Assembly: GCA_947499125.1 (NCBI GenBank)
Contig: CANMMP010000002.1
Location: 248,001 to 312,000 of the forward strand
DNA: 64,000 nt
From: an uncultured Pontibacter sp.
GTDB lineage: Bacteria > Bacteroidota > Bacteroidia > Cytophagales > Hymenobacteraceae
Reading direction: 5' to 3'
How positions within the stretch are numbered: the first letter of the stretch is position 1; each line of letters starts with the position of its first letter. Position numbers and translations under genes: made by a program. Positions 36,269-44,720 of the stretch are shown here, piece by piece. The notes below the pieces were generated by a model. It made no database searches and was not told the origin of the DNA. It was given only the letters and a program-made list of their open reading frames with translations.

Positions 36269-37114
36269 ATGAAGATAATTGAATGCCCGCGCGACGCAAT
36301 GCAGGGCCTCCATGACTTTATACCTACCGAAGTAAAGATCAACTACATTAACCAGTTGCTGCAGGTCGGTTTTGATACGATAGACTTTGGTAGTTTTGTA
36401 TCGCCGAAGGCTATTCCGCAAATGAGCGATACCTCTGAAGTGCTGGCCAACCTGGACCTGGATACTACTCGCTCGAAGCTGCTGGCCATAATTGCCAATG
36501 TGCGCGGAGCCGAAGAAGCAGCTCAGCATAAACAGATAGATTACCTGGGTTTTCCGTTGTCGGTATCCGAAACGTTTCAGCAGCGCAACACAAACAAAAG
36601 TATAGCCGAGGCCATGCAACAGCTGGCACACATACAGGATATCTGCCAGAAGCATAACAAAACACTGGTAACCTATATCTCGATGGGTTTTGGTAACCCT
36701 TACAACGACCCCTGGGATACCGATACCGTGCTGCATTTTGTGAATGAGCTGGATAAACTGCAGGTTAAGATTATTTCGCTTTCTGATACCATCGGCGTTT
36801 CGGATCCTGAGAATATAAGCTACCTGTTCGGTTCGGTAATTCCGGCCTTTAAGCACATTGAGTTTGGTGCGCACCTGCACACCACCCCAACCACCTGGCA
36901 GGAGAAAGTAGAAGCGGCTTATACTTCGGGTTGCCGCCGTTTTGATGGTGCCCTGAAAGGTTTTGGAGGATGCCCGATGGCAAAAGATGAACTGGTTGGC
37001 AATATGGCCACCGAAAATTTAGTAAGTTACTTTAACAGGATTGGTGTAAATTTGAACCTGAACCAACGCGCCTTTAACGAGGCTTTAGCACAGGCTGATT
37101 CTGTGTTTTCTTAA
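36269..37114 (+). CDS. Hydroxymethylglutaryl-CoA lyase
   Basis: 281 residues. Cleaves HMG-CoA to acetoacetate and acetyl-CoA in leucine degradation. TIM barrel with catalytic Arg8-Asp9 in ECPRDAMQGL, metal ligands His202 and His204 in GAHLHTT, and Cys235 in GGCPMAKDELVGN. Some relatives act on other 3-hydroxy-3-methylacyl-CoAs, so the substrate is inferred. TAnnTTTG matches at 36213 and 36221 lie upstream. It is followed after two bases by an Fe-S protein gene. Confidence 0.9.
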   Translation: MKIIECPRDAMQGLHDFIPTEVKINYINQLLQVGFDTIDFGSFVSPKAIPQMSDTSEVLANLDLDTTRSKLLAIIANVRGAEEAAQHKQIDYLGFPLSVSETFQQRNTNKSIAEAMQQLAHIQDICQKHNKTLVTYISMGFGNPYNDPWDTDTVLHFVNELDKLQVKIISLSDTIGVSDPENISYLFGSVIPAFKHIEFGAHLHTTPTTWQEKVEAAYTSGCRRFDGALKGFGGCPMAKDELVGNMATENLVSYFNRIGVNLNLNQRAFNEALAQADSVFS

Positions 37115-37116
37115 TT

Positions 37117-37857
37117 ATGGCTAAAAAGACTATTGTAGATATATTTATACCATGCTTCGTGGACCAGATGTTTCCGGATACTGCGATGAACATGGTAAAA
37201 GTGCTGGAAAAGATTGGCTGCGAAGTACATTATAACCCGAACCAGACCTGCTGCGGACAACCCGCTTTTAACGCCGGTTTTTTTGCGGAAGCCCGCGAAG
37301 TAGCCAACAAGTTCCTCGATGATTTTTCGAATGAAACATCGCATTATATTGTAGCGCCTTCAGCCTCGTGTGTGGGTATGGTGCGTAATGCTTACCAAGA
37401 TATTTTTGTGAAGTCGTCGAAGCTGGTGAACTACCGCTCTATGCAGAAAAAAGTGTATGAGTTTACTGAGTTCCTGACCGATGTGATGGGTATCACAGCC
37501 ATTGAAGGGGCTTCGCTTCCAGGCAGGTTTACTTACCACGACTCGTGTAGCGCCCTGCGCGAATGCGGCATTAAAGCCGGACCACGTGCATTGCTGCAAA
37601 ACGTAGAAGGCTTTGAGCTGGTAGAGATGGAAGATACCGAGACCTGCTGTGGATTTGGTGGTACGTTTGCCGTTAAGTTCGAGGCGATCTCATCAGCGAT
37701 GGCAGAGCAGAAAGTGAACAATGCCTTAGCCACCGGTGCCGAGTTCATCGTTTCGACGGACAGCAGTTGCCTGATGCACCTAGAGGCCTACATCAAAAAG
37801 CAGAATATTTCGTTACGTACCCTGCATATTGCCGACGTGCTGGCAAGCGGTTGGTAA
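37117..37857 (+). CDS. CCG-domain (Fe-S)-binding protein, LutA/LldE-like
   Basis: 246 residues with two cysteine-rich CCG domains: NQTCCGQPAFN and DTETCCGFGGTFA, plus YHDSCSALRE and PSASC. This is the architecture of LutA, part of the LutABC lactate oxidase. LutB and LutC are not next to it; instead it is 2 bases after HMG-CoA lyase. It may ligate an unusual Fe-S centre as in heterodisulfide reductase subunit B. The lactate role is therefore only a possibility. Confidence 0.88.
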   Translation: MAKKTIVDIFIPCFVDQMFPDTAMNMVKVLEKIGCEVHYNPNQTCCGQPAFNAGFFAEAREVANKFLDDFSNETSHYIVAPSASCVGMVRNAYQDIFVKSSKLVNYRSMQKKVYEFTEFLTDVMGITAIEGASLPGRFTYHDSCSALRECGIKAGPRALLQNVEGFELVEMEDTETCCGFGGTFAVKFEAISSAMAEQKVNNALATGAEFIVSTDSSCLMHLEAYIKKQNISLRTLHIADVLASGW

Positions 37858-37957
37858 TTCTGATTGTTGAATTATTGATTCTGTAGGGCTGAGATCTATG
37901 CCTGGCTAAGTGTAAATGAATTAACTGACGAGAAAGTATAAAAACCAACTATAAAAA

Positions 37958-37990
37958 AGAGCCTGTGCAAGTATAAACTGCACAGGCTCT
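37958..37990. terminator. Bidirectional terminator
   Basis: AGAGCCTGTGCA and TGCACAGGCTCT form a perfect 12-bp stem with a 9-base loop, flanked by A and T runs, between two convergent genes. Confidence 0.88.
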
Positions 37991-38011
37991 TCTGTTTTAA
38001 GGTAAGTATAG

Positions 38012-39370
38012 CTATTCCACAGCTACGGTGCTGGTACTTGGCTCATCCATCACCTTTCTGCCGATGTTATACCAGTCTACTTTGCGGGAATAGTACATCA
38101 CTAAAGCAAGTATAACAAACAGGCCAATGCTACCCATCAGCAAGGCAAAATCCTGGAGCTGGATGATCGTGAAAATATAAGCGTAAAGTATAACCAGTGT
38201 ACCGCCAACAAGGGCAGCCAGCTTCCGGCTACTGAATACGCTGAAAGTATAGATCGTAACAAGGCCAATGGTCATCACGCTGGCAATAAGGTAGGCAATG
38301 TTGAAGTTGGTATACTCTGAAATAGAGACCAGCAATGTATAAAACACGCACAAGGCTAACCCGATGAGCACATACTGGAACGGATGTACTGATCTTTTAT
38401 GCAGCAATTCAATAAAGAAGAAGATCAGGAAAGTTAGACCTATAAACAGGATAGCATACTTAACCGAGCGCATCGACTTCTGGTAACTGTCTATCGGTAG
38501 CAGCAGGTTTACACCAAAAGCAGCGTCATCAATAGTATAGCTGCCGCCTTTCCATTGCTGCGGGAAGTTACGGTTCAGGTGCAGTACTTTCCAGTTGGCT
38601 GTAAAACCTGCCTCGCTAACCTGACGCTGGTCCGGCAGAAAAGCGCCATCGAAGCTCGGGTTCTGCCACTGCGATGCTATCTGTACTTTCGTTTCTTTAC
38701 CTACCGGCACAAAGTATAAAAAGTCGGAGCCTTTCAGGTCGAGTGATAAACTGAAAGTATAGGGTGCGTTCTCTGTAGTTCTGGTTAGGTCGACTGGGGA
38801 GTTTATACCTGTTTCCAGTACATCGCTGCTTGCAATGCCCGGGTTAAATGAGTGCTTCTGGTCATTCCAGTTTAAAGTTACCTGTTCTTTTATACCTCTC
38901 AGGTCCGTTATACCAACCGATATAAAAGCATCTTTCAGGCGTAGGTTTTCCTGAGGCACGCCCAGGTTAGAAAAATCGATTGCCGGGAAATTACCTTTTA
39001 GCGCTACTTCTGAATTATATACCACCACTTCGTAAATACCACGGTAGCGTTTTTCCGGGAACAGCTGGCCATTTACCTGTAGTTCGTCTGGCAAAAAGTG
39101 CATGTAGCGTGTTACCTGGCGTACGGTTTTGCTGGTGTCTTTATAAAATTCGAGGTAAGGTATAGTCAGTACAGGTCCTGTTATAGTCTGCCGCTCGCCC
39201 CACTTCGAGCTTATTTCCCGAATAGCGTCATCTTTCCTTATCTCACGTTCCTCTATCAGCCCTTGTATCATAGTACTCGGGATGAGCAGGAGCAGCACCA
39301 GGAAAAATATGATGGCAGCCTTTACTATAATGGCATTACGTTCTAAAAAAGAATCTTCGGTTGGTTTCAT
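38012..39370 (-). CDS. creD: Inner-membrane protein CreD family
   Basis: 452 residues. N-terminal membrane segment (about 17-36), a large periplasmic domain with the family signatures SKWGERQTITGPVLTIPY and YRGIYEVVVYNSEVALKGNF, then a C-terminal block of about five membrane segments (305-430). Matches CreD (cell envelope integrity; colicin tolerance in E. coli). No creBC two-component genes are adjacent. Function in this phylum uncertain. Confidence 0.9.
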   Translation of the reverse strand: MKPTEDSFLERNAIIVKAAIIFFLVLLLLIPSTMIQGLIEEREIRKDDAIREISSKWGERQTITGPVLTIPYLEFYKDTSKTVRQVTRYMHFLPDELQVNGQLFPEKRYRGIYEVVVYNSEVALKGNFPAIDFSNLGVPQENLRLKDAFISVGITDLRGIKEQVTLNWNDQKHSFNPGIASSDVLETGINSPVDLTRTTENAPYTFSLSLDLKGSDFLYFVPVGKETKVQIASQWQNPSFDGAFLPDQRQVSEAGFTANWKVLHLNRNFPQQWKGGSYTIDDAAFGVNLLLPIDSYQKSMRSVKYAILFIGLTFLIFFFIELLHKRSVHPFQYVLIGLALCVFYTLLVSISEYTNFNIAYLIASVMTIGLVTIYTFSVFSSRKLAALVGGTLVILYAYIFTIIQLQDFALLMGSIGLFVILALVMYYSRKVDWYNIGRKVMDEPSTSTVAVE

Positions 39371-39411
39371 ATAAGTTTAAGTGTCGATGTGAAGGCTATA
39401 TGTGTAAAATC

Positions 39412-40041
39412 TTAAAAGTGATAGCTGAAACCTACATTTAGCGTGCTGGCATTCAGGTTTAATCCCAGGTTGGAGCTTTTGGTTTTGCCTTCACCTTCCT
39501 TAGGTTCGGAAGTAAGGCTGGCGTAACCCAACGAGCCAAAGCTGGCATTTATACCTATCTTTTCGGTAGGAAAGAATGTGATGCCGGGCACAACTGCCAA
39601 CTGAAAACCGGAAAGGTCACTTTCTGCTTTGTCTGAGTCGAACGAAAAGGTAGAAGTACCTTTAGAAAAACCTACCGACCCGGTTCCTGTAAGAGCCACC
39701 CGATCAGAAACCATAAAGTATTTCGTAAGATAAGGCGCAAACGCAAAGAGACTTGTTTCCTGTTCGATCTCTATCATATCCCATCCGGTTGGGTAAAACA
39801 TGTTATTCTTAGCTTTCTGATAGCCTATTGAAGCACCTACTTCCAGGCCATCGGAAATAAAGTAACCTATACTTGGCGAAATGTTAAAAGTAGACTGGTA
39901 CTGCTCAAACTCATCTCCTTCGTTATCGGTGGTTTTACTATACCCTACCGACCCGGATAACACTACTGTACCCTGGGAGGTTTGTGCGGCGGCTGCAGTT
40001 CCGAACAGGCCTAAGATGGCCATAATAATAAGCTTCTTCAT
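39412..40041 (-). CDS. Outer-membrane beta-barrel protein
   Basis: 209 residues from ATG 40041; other ATGs at 40053 and 40095 only extend the N-terminus. Signal peptide IIMAILGLFGTAAAAQ. About eight amphipathic strands with a final aromatic residue (NVGFSYHF), as in OmpW/OprF-like small barrels. Function unknown. It precedes creD on the same strand by about 40 bases, so the two may be co-transcribed. Confidence 0.78.
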   Translation of the reverse strand: MKKLIIMAILGLFGTAAAAQTSQGTVVLSGSVGYSKTTDNEGDEFEQYQSTFNISPSIGYFISDGLEVGASIGYQKAKNNMFYPTGWDMIEIEQETSLFAFAPYLTKYFMVSDRVALTGTGSVGFSKGTSTFSFDSDKAESDLSGFQLAVVPGITFFPTEKIGINASFGSLGYASLTSEPKEGEGKTKSSNLGLNLNASTLNVGFSYHF

Positions 40042-40233
40042 GTTTGTTCTCATAAAAGGTTTATGTAAAAATATAGAAACATCTATATAATGCAAGGATG
40101 ATATTGGATTAGCTGTAGTTAGGGCGTATCAGGAGGTATAGTGCAGAAAAAATACAGGCTGCAAACCGCTTTTTATAAATATACTTTTAGCTCACAGGCT
40201 CGTATACCTGCTAAAATTCATACGTCAGATACT

Positions 40234-41103
40234 ATGGCAGGCATAACCGGGGGGCGCCCGTTAAGGCTTTCGTTTAAGGAATATGCGCGGGGTATAACCG
40301 GGGGCTTACTGTTCAGTTTCCCGATGCTGTACACTATGGAAGTATGGTGGGCGGGCTTTAATGCTTCGCCTTTGCAACTGCTGATGCTGGTGGCTGTTAC
40401 TTATCTTTTACTTTTGGGCTACAACCGATATGCCGGCATGCGGCCCAGTATGTCGTGGCGTAGTGTCATGATCGATTCGGTAGAGGAGATAGGGATTGGC
40501 CTGGTGATGTCGGCTGCGGTGCTGCTGACGCTCAATCGTATACAACTACAGGATATGGCCTTAAGCGAGATAATGGGTAAAACTATCATCGAAGCGATGG
40601 CTGTGTCGATCGGTGTATCGATCGGTACGGCTCAGTTAGGTTCAAAACCTGAAGACGAGCAGGAAGAACTGAATACCGATGAAAGAGAAGAGCTGGAAGA
40701 AGAAAAGAAACCTGGCCGCATCGGGATGGTGGTGCTGGCATTGTGCGGCGCTATTCTTATAGGTTCTAATGTAGCCCCAACCGAAGAGGTGGTAATGATC
40801 GCGGTAGAGGCAACTCCGGTACATATTCTGATAATGGCGCTTGCCTCCTTGCTCCTAAGCATTATAGTGGTATACTTCAGCGATTTTAAAGGAACAGGTA
40901 AAGGGCGCAAAGGCAGTTTCTGGTTCTGGCTGGTGTTAGATACGAGTGTAAGTTACCTGGTGGCGCTGGCTGCTTCAGGGTTTATACTTTGGTTTTTTGG
41001 CCGCTTCGATAATGCCAGTTTCTGGGTTAGTTTTTCGCAGGTTATAGTGCTTGGGGTATTGGCATCGCTGGGTGCATCGGCAGGCAGGTTGCTCATCAAA
41101 TAA
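40234..41103 (+). CDS. TIGR02587 family membrane protein
   Basis: 289 residues from ATG 40234; a GTG at 40141 would add 31 poorly fitting residues. Roughly seven membrane segments, interrupted by a strongly acidic loop (EDEQEELNTDEREELEEE) in the middle. SFKEYARGITGGLLFSFPMLYTMEVWW is typical for TIGR02587. First of three closely spaced genes with a TIGR02588 protein (9 bases) and cyanophycinase (26 bases). Function unknown. Confidence 0.88.
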   Translation: MAGITGGRPLRLSFKEYARGITGGLLFSFPMLYTMEVWWAGFNASPLQLLMLVAVTYLLLLGYNRYAGMRPSMSWRSVMIDSVEEIGIGLVMSAAVLLTLNRIQLQDMALSEIMGKTIIEAMAVSIGVSIGTAQLGSKPEDEQEELNTDEREELEEEKKPGRIGMVVLALCGAILIGSNVAPTEEVVMIAVEATPVHILIMALASLLLSIIVVYFSDFKGTGKGRKGSFWFWLVLDTSVSYLVALAASGFILWFFGRFDNASFWVSFSQVIVLGVLASLGASAGRLLIK

Positions 41104-41112
41104 AATGGCTTC

Positions 41113-41541
41113 ATGAAAGAACAGGAAGATCAACAAAAGAAAGATAAGACCGGGCAGGGGCAGGACCAGAAGAACTGGCTGGAGTGGCTTGTATTCAGTG
41201 TGAGTTTGCTGATGTTGCTGACTATAGTGGGCTACCTTGTTTACCAGGCCGTGCAGTATAAACCCGAAGCCCCTGAAATATATGCCGAAGCCGTGGCAGA
41301 TCCTTCAGAACTTGCCCCAAACAGGTATAAAGTTACGGTTAGCAACCAGGGCGGCACAACAGCCGAAGAAGTGATCGTGGAATTTAAATTATATAAAGCA
41401 GGAGAGGAGTTAGAAGCATCAGAATTACAGATCGCGTTTGCACCAAAGGAGTCGCAGAGGGAAGGCTGGGTTATTTTCAGTAATAACCCGGCCGATGCCG
41501 ATTCGGTAGTTGCGCGTGTTGTCAGTTATAAAAAACCTTAA
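41113..41541 (+). CDS. TIGR02588 family membrane-anchored protein
   Basis: 142 residues. A charged N-terminus, one membrane segment (WLVFSVSLLMLLTIVGYLVY), then an extracytoplasmic beta domain (RYKVTVSNQGGTTAEEVIVE) of the CARDB/Ig-like kind. TIGR02588 proteins are usually encoded next to TIGR02587, as here. Probably forms a complex with it in the inner membrane; this is inferred from pairing. Confidence 0.88.
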   Translation: MKEQEDQQKKDKTGQGQDQKNWLEWLVFSVSLLMLLTIVGYLVYQAVQYKPEAPEIYAEAVADPSELAPNRYKVTVSNQGGTTAEEVIVEFKLYKAGEELEASELQIAFAPKESQREGWVIFSNNPADADSVVARVVSYKKP

Positions 41542-41567
41542 GGATCAAACCTCATATAAATACCGGA

Positions 41568-42470
41568 ATGGCAGACAAAACAACCAAACCACCTACCAAC
41601 CCTAAACGCCATGCTAAATTGCCGCTTCCTAAAGGTAAACTGCTGGCCATTGGCGGAAAAGAAAGCAAAGGGGAGAACGAAGATAAATCGGAAATCCAAA
41701 GGCTTAGCCGCGACTTTATAAGCGAGGAGATACTGAAACGCTTTGTAAAAGAACTGAAAGGCAGCAACCCGATGGTGGTTGTTATACCTACCGCCTCCGA
41801 AGAGCCTGAAGAAAGCGCCAAAAGCTATGTAGATGTTTTTACTGAGTTAGGTGTTAAAGATGTACAGGTAGTTGATATAAGAACCCGTGCCGATGCCGAA
41901 AAAGAAGACTATCACGAGTTAGTACACAAGGCAGCAGGCATCATGATAACCGGCGGAGACCAGCTTAAACTAACAGCTATACTTGGGGGCACGCGCTTTC
42001 TAGAAATTATTAAAGAGCGCTATACTTTTGATGATTTTATAGTTGCCGGAACAAGTGCCGGAGCAGCAGCTCTTTCTACACCCATGATTTACGAAGGTGA
42101 AACCAACAAAGGCATGCTGAAAGGTGATGTTAGGATAACAACCGGTCTCGAGTTTTTAAAGAATGTTGCTATCGATACCCATTTTATACAACGCGGCCGT
42201 ATAGTTCGCATGGCTCAGTGTATTGCTACAAATCCCGGTTGTATCGGCGTAGGTCTGGAAGAGGATACTGCTGTACTTGTTACGGAAGGTAAATACCTGG
42301 AAGTGATCGGGTCGGGGTTGGTAACAGTTGTGGACGGAATGGGAATAACCCGCAACACGATATTTGAGATCGAGACAGGCCAACCATTCTCTTTATGCGA
42401 CCTGAAAGTGCATCTTATGGCTGATAGGGAAATTTATACATTACCTGTTTTTGATCAGTTACATGCCTGA
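41568..42470 (+). CDS. Cyanophycinase
   Basis: 300 residues, S51 peptidase family. Nucleophile Ser163 in VAGTSAGAAALS, with ITGGDQLKLT (127-136), the DTHFIQRGR motif (203-211) and GVGLEEDTAV. Hydrolyses cyanophycin (multi-L-arginyl-poly-L-aspartate) to Asp-Arg dipeptides. No signal peptide; the first 20 residues are basic and proline-rich. Last gene of the TIGR02587-TIGR02588 operon. No cyanophycin synthetase is in the window, so the polymer may be made elsewhere or be foreign. Confidence 0.9.
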   Translation: MADKTTKPPTNPKRHAKLPLPKGKLLAIGGKESKGENEDKSEIQRLSRDFISEEILKRFVKELKGSNPMVVVIPTASEEPEESAKSYVDVFTELGVKDVQVVDIRTRADAEKEDYHELVHKAAGIMITGGDQLKLTAILGGTRFLEIIKERYTFDDFIVAGTSAGAAALSTPMIYEGETNKGMLKGDVRITTGLEFLKNVAIDTHFIQRGRIVRMAQCIATNPGCIGVGLEEDTAVLVTEGKYLEVIGSGLVTVVDGMGITRNTIFEIETGQPFSLCDLKVHLMADREIYTLPVFDQLHA

Positions 42471-42521
42471 TTCCTTGAACTAAAAGATACTATAGGTTTA
42501 TAATAGAAAGTATAGAATTAA

Positions 42522-42550
42522 AAAAGGTGCCTGAATTAAAGGCACCTTTT
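42522..42550. terminator. Bidirectional terminator
   Basis: AAAAGGTGCC and GGCACCTTTT form a 10-bp perfect stem with a 9-base loop between convergent cyanophycinase and ferredoxin genes. Confidence 0.85.
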
Positions 42551-42579
42551 ATAGTTTATAAGTAAGTATGATTCAGCTT

Positions 42580-42903
42580 TTACGCTTCCGGTTTCAGGCG
42601 AACCACCATGCCATCCAGCTCAGGGGTGATGCGTAACTGGCACGAGAGGCGACTCATTTCAGTAGCATGCGGCAACGACTCTATCATAAAGGCTTCATCG
42701 TCGTTCATTTCAGGCAATTCGCCGCTTTCGAGCACTTCCACGTGGCAGGTGGCACAAATAGCCATACCGCCACAAATAGCAGGCACCTCCAGCTCGTTTG
42801 CCTTCATTAACTCCATCACCGAAAGTCCCATATCTGTAGGCGCTTCGAGTACTACCCGCTCACCATCCTGGGTCTCAACAGTTATCTTTATAGTATCCTC
42901 CAT
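42580..42903 (-). CDS. [2Fe-2S] ferredoxin, adrenodoxin type
   Basis: 107 residues. Cluster ligands Cys44, Cys50, Cys53 and Cys88 (ICGGMAICATCHV and RLSCQL), the adrenodoxin/isc-type spacing. Acidic helix ELPEMNDDEAFMIE for partner docking. Located 4 bases after a flavoprotein reductase gene, which likely reduces it with NAD(P)H. Cytoplasmic electron carrier; the final acceptor (a P450 or Fe-S assembly) cannot be seen here. Confidence 0.93.
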   Translation of the reverse strand: MEDTIKITVETQDGERVVLEAPTDMGLSVMELMKANELEVPAICGGMAICATCHVEVLESGELPEMNDDEAFMIESLPHATEMSRLSCQLRITPELDGMVVRLKPEA

Positions 42904-42907
42904 GTGC

Positions 42908-43915
42908 TTATTGTAGTTCCTGTATGCCGTTTACGGTAGTATATTTCAGTACGAACTTCTTGTCCGGGTACACAATATTGTAAGCGCTCTGTGCCATTAA
43001 AGCAGCCTCATGGAAACCGCAAAGTATAAGCTTCAGCTTACCCGGATACGTATTAATATCACCGATCGCATATACGCCTGGCACATTGGTAGAGTAATCA
43101 ACAGTATTTACCGCGATGGCACTCTTGTCCAGTTCCAGTCCCCAGTTCTCGATAGGCCCCAGTTTAGGCACCAGTCCGAATAAAGGTATAAAGTAATCGG
43201 TTTCGATGTTATGCGGTGTCTTGTTGTCTACCATCACGGTTACGCCATTCAGTTTGCCGTTGCCATGCACATCCGTAACGTTAGACTTCAGCAGCAGCTT
43301 TATATGACCTTCTTCGGCCATACTTACTACTTTTTGTGCAGACTCAGGAGCTCCCCGGAAACTTGTGCCACGGTGTACCAGCGTCAGGTCTTCGGCTAAA
43401 CCAGCCAGGTAAATTGTCCAGTCGAGGGCAGAGTCGCCGCCGCCGGCTATTACTACGCGCTTGTTGCGGAATGTTTCCGGGTCGCGCACCATATAGTTCA
43501 CACCTTTACCTTCAAAGGTTTCCAGGTTTTCGATGGCAGGTTTGCGCGGCTCAAACGAACCCAAACCACCAGCGATCACTACTACTTTACAGGCTACTTT
43601 AGTGCCCTCCGATGTTTCAACTATAAAGCTGCCATCCTCCTGTTTGTGCAGGTGCTCCACGCGCTCGCCAAGTGTAAAAGTAGGGTGGAAAGGCTCTATC
43701 TGTTTTTCCAGGTTTTTCACCAGGTCGCCGGCCAGTACTTCCGGGAAACCAGGTATATCGTAGATCGGTTTTTTAGGGTAAATCTCGGATAACTGTCCGC
43801 CAACTATAGGCAAGGCATCCATAACGTGGCAGCGCATTTTAAGCAATCCTGCCTCAAATACGGCAAACAAACCCACCGGGCCTGCGCCAATTATACATAT
43901 ATCTGTCGTTAACAT
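42908..43915 (-). CDS. Ferredoxin-NADP reductase, thioredoxin reductase-like
   Basis: 335 residues. FAD-binding IIGAGPVGLFAVF near the N-terminus and NAD(P)-binding VIAGGGDSALDW in the middle; VGGQLSEIYPKKPIYDIPGFP is typical of the YumC-type ferredoxin-NADP reductases. It lacks the CxxC of true thioredoxin reductases. First gene of a two-gene operon with its ferredoxin. Confidence 0.92.
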   Translation of the reverse strand: MLTTDICIIGAGPVGLFAVFEAGLLKMRCHVMDALPIVGGQLSEIYPKKPIYDIPGFPEVLAGDLVKNLEKQIEPFHPTFTLGERVEHLHKQEDGSFIVETSEGTKVACKVVVIAGGLGSFEPRKPAIENLETFEGKGVNYMVRDPETFRNKRVVIAGGGDSALDWTIYLAGLAEDLTLVHRGTSFRGAPESAQKVVSMAEEGHIKLLLKSNVTDVHGNGKLNGVTVMVDNKTPHNIETDYFIPLFGLVPKLGPIENWGLELDKSAIAVNTVDYSTNVPGVYAIGDINTYPGKLKLILCGFHEAALMAQSAYNIVYPDKKFVLKYTTVNGIQELQ

Positions 43916-44305
43916 GAGTAAAAATTTTGTTCTTGTTTCAGCATCTGCTGATGGTGTAAATGTAAGGGCAGCAAGGCAACTTACATAACCTTTTCTGTAT
44001 TAATTAACCTGAGCGCCAGCCTATTGTTTCGGCTCTTTCTGTACAGGCAAATCAATCGTTTTATAACGCCTTTTAAAGGTGGTTTTGTTCCTGATCTATA
44101 CTTAGTGGAGGTGATGCGTTCATTGCCTGAAAACATGAGAACTATAGATGGAATGAAAGGATTTAACAGCTGGCTATAGTTGAAATTAAAGTATGGCAAC
44201 TATAAGTAAACGGCTGGAAGTGTATGAGAATGAGGTATAAAACAGAACCGCCCTATATCGCATACGTTTATAAAGAGATGTAATACCCCTAAATGAAAAC
44301 AAACG
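43916..44305. other. Intergenic region before the disordered protein genes
   Basis: 390 bases between divergent genes. One 72-codon open frame on the reverse strand (43981-44199) lacks any recognisable domain, signal or good context and is not called. The promoters of both flanking genes should be here; no exact TAnnTTTG was seen. No repeat or RNA gene recognised. Confidence 0.5.
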
Positions 44306-44620
44306 ATGGCTGATAACAAAAGAGACGAAAACGAGCGGCCCGATAAAGGCTATAATAGAGGAGCCCCGAACACTGCTAACAAAGGAAAGCAGAATAGGTC
44401 GGTTGGTCGTGATGGCGGCTACGAGATGGGAGCAGGACGCAGTATGCGTGGTAACGATTATTACCGCAATGCCAGCGACGATGTGAGTGGCTACGATCGC
44501 TCTTTTAAAGATACTCCGCCAGGCTATGGTTCTACAAAGTATAACGAACGCGACCTGGACCGTGAACGCAGTACTTACAGTAACCGCGACAAACGCGACG
44601 AAAACCGCAAGAACGATTAA
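44306..44620 (+). CDS. Small, highly hydrophilic, probably disordered protein
   Basis: 104 residues with almost no aliphatic residues, no Cys and no Trp, dominated by Asn, Asp, Arg, Gly, Lys and Tyr (MADNKRDENERPDKGYNRGA; ending KRDENRKND). Composition fits hydrophilins and other disordered stress proteins. No signal peptide. The next gene, 100 bases away on the same strand, encodes a longer protein of the same style. Codon use looks normal for the window, so it is probably a real gene. Function unknown; a role in desiccation or osmotic protection is a guess from composition. Confidence 0.7.
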   Translation: MADNKRDENERPDKGYNRGAPNTANKGKQNRSVGRDGGYEMGAGRSMRGNDYYRNASDDVSGYDRSFKDTPPGYGSTKYNERDLDRERSTYSNRDKRDENRKND

Positions 44621-44720
44621 CTATTTACCCGATAGCAAATAGCCCGTTGAATAAATTGAGTGCGAGCTATCAGGAGTAAGCGATAAGTATACGTATAAGG
44701 TATAACCTAATTTTAAAGCT

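Noticed and set aside
42908-43915. Thioredoxin reductase
   Set aside because: No CxxC redox motif; the adjacent ferredoxin gene and the N-terminal signature fit ferredoxin-NADP reductase.
43981-44199. 72-codon reverse-strand open frame between the reductase gene and the disordered protein genes
   Set aside because: No domain, signal or initiation context; poor composition for this genome and located in a promoter gap.
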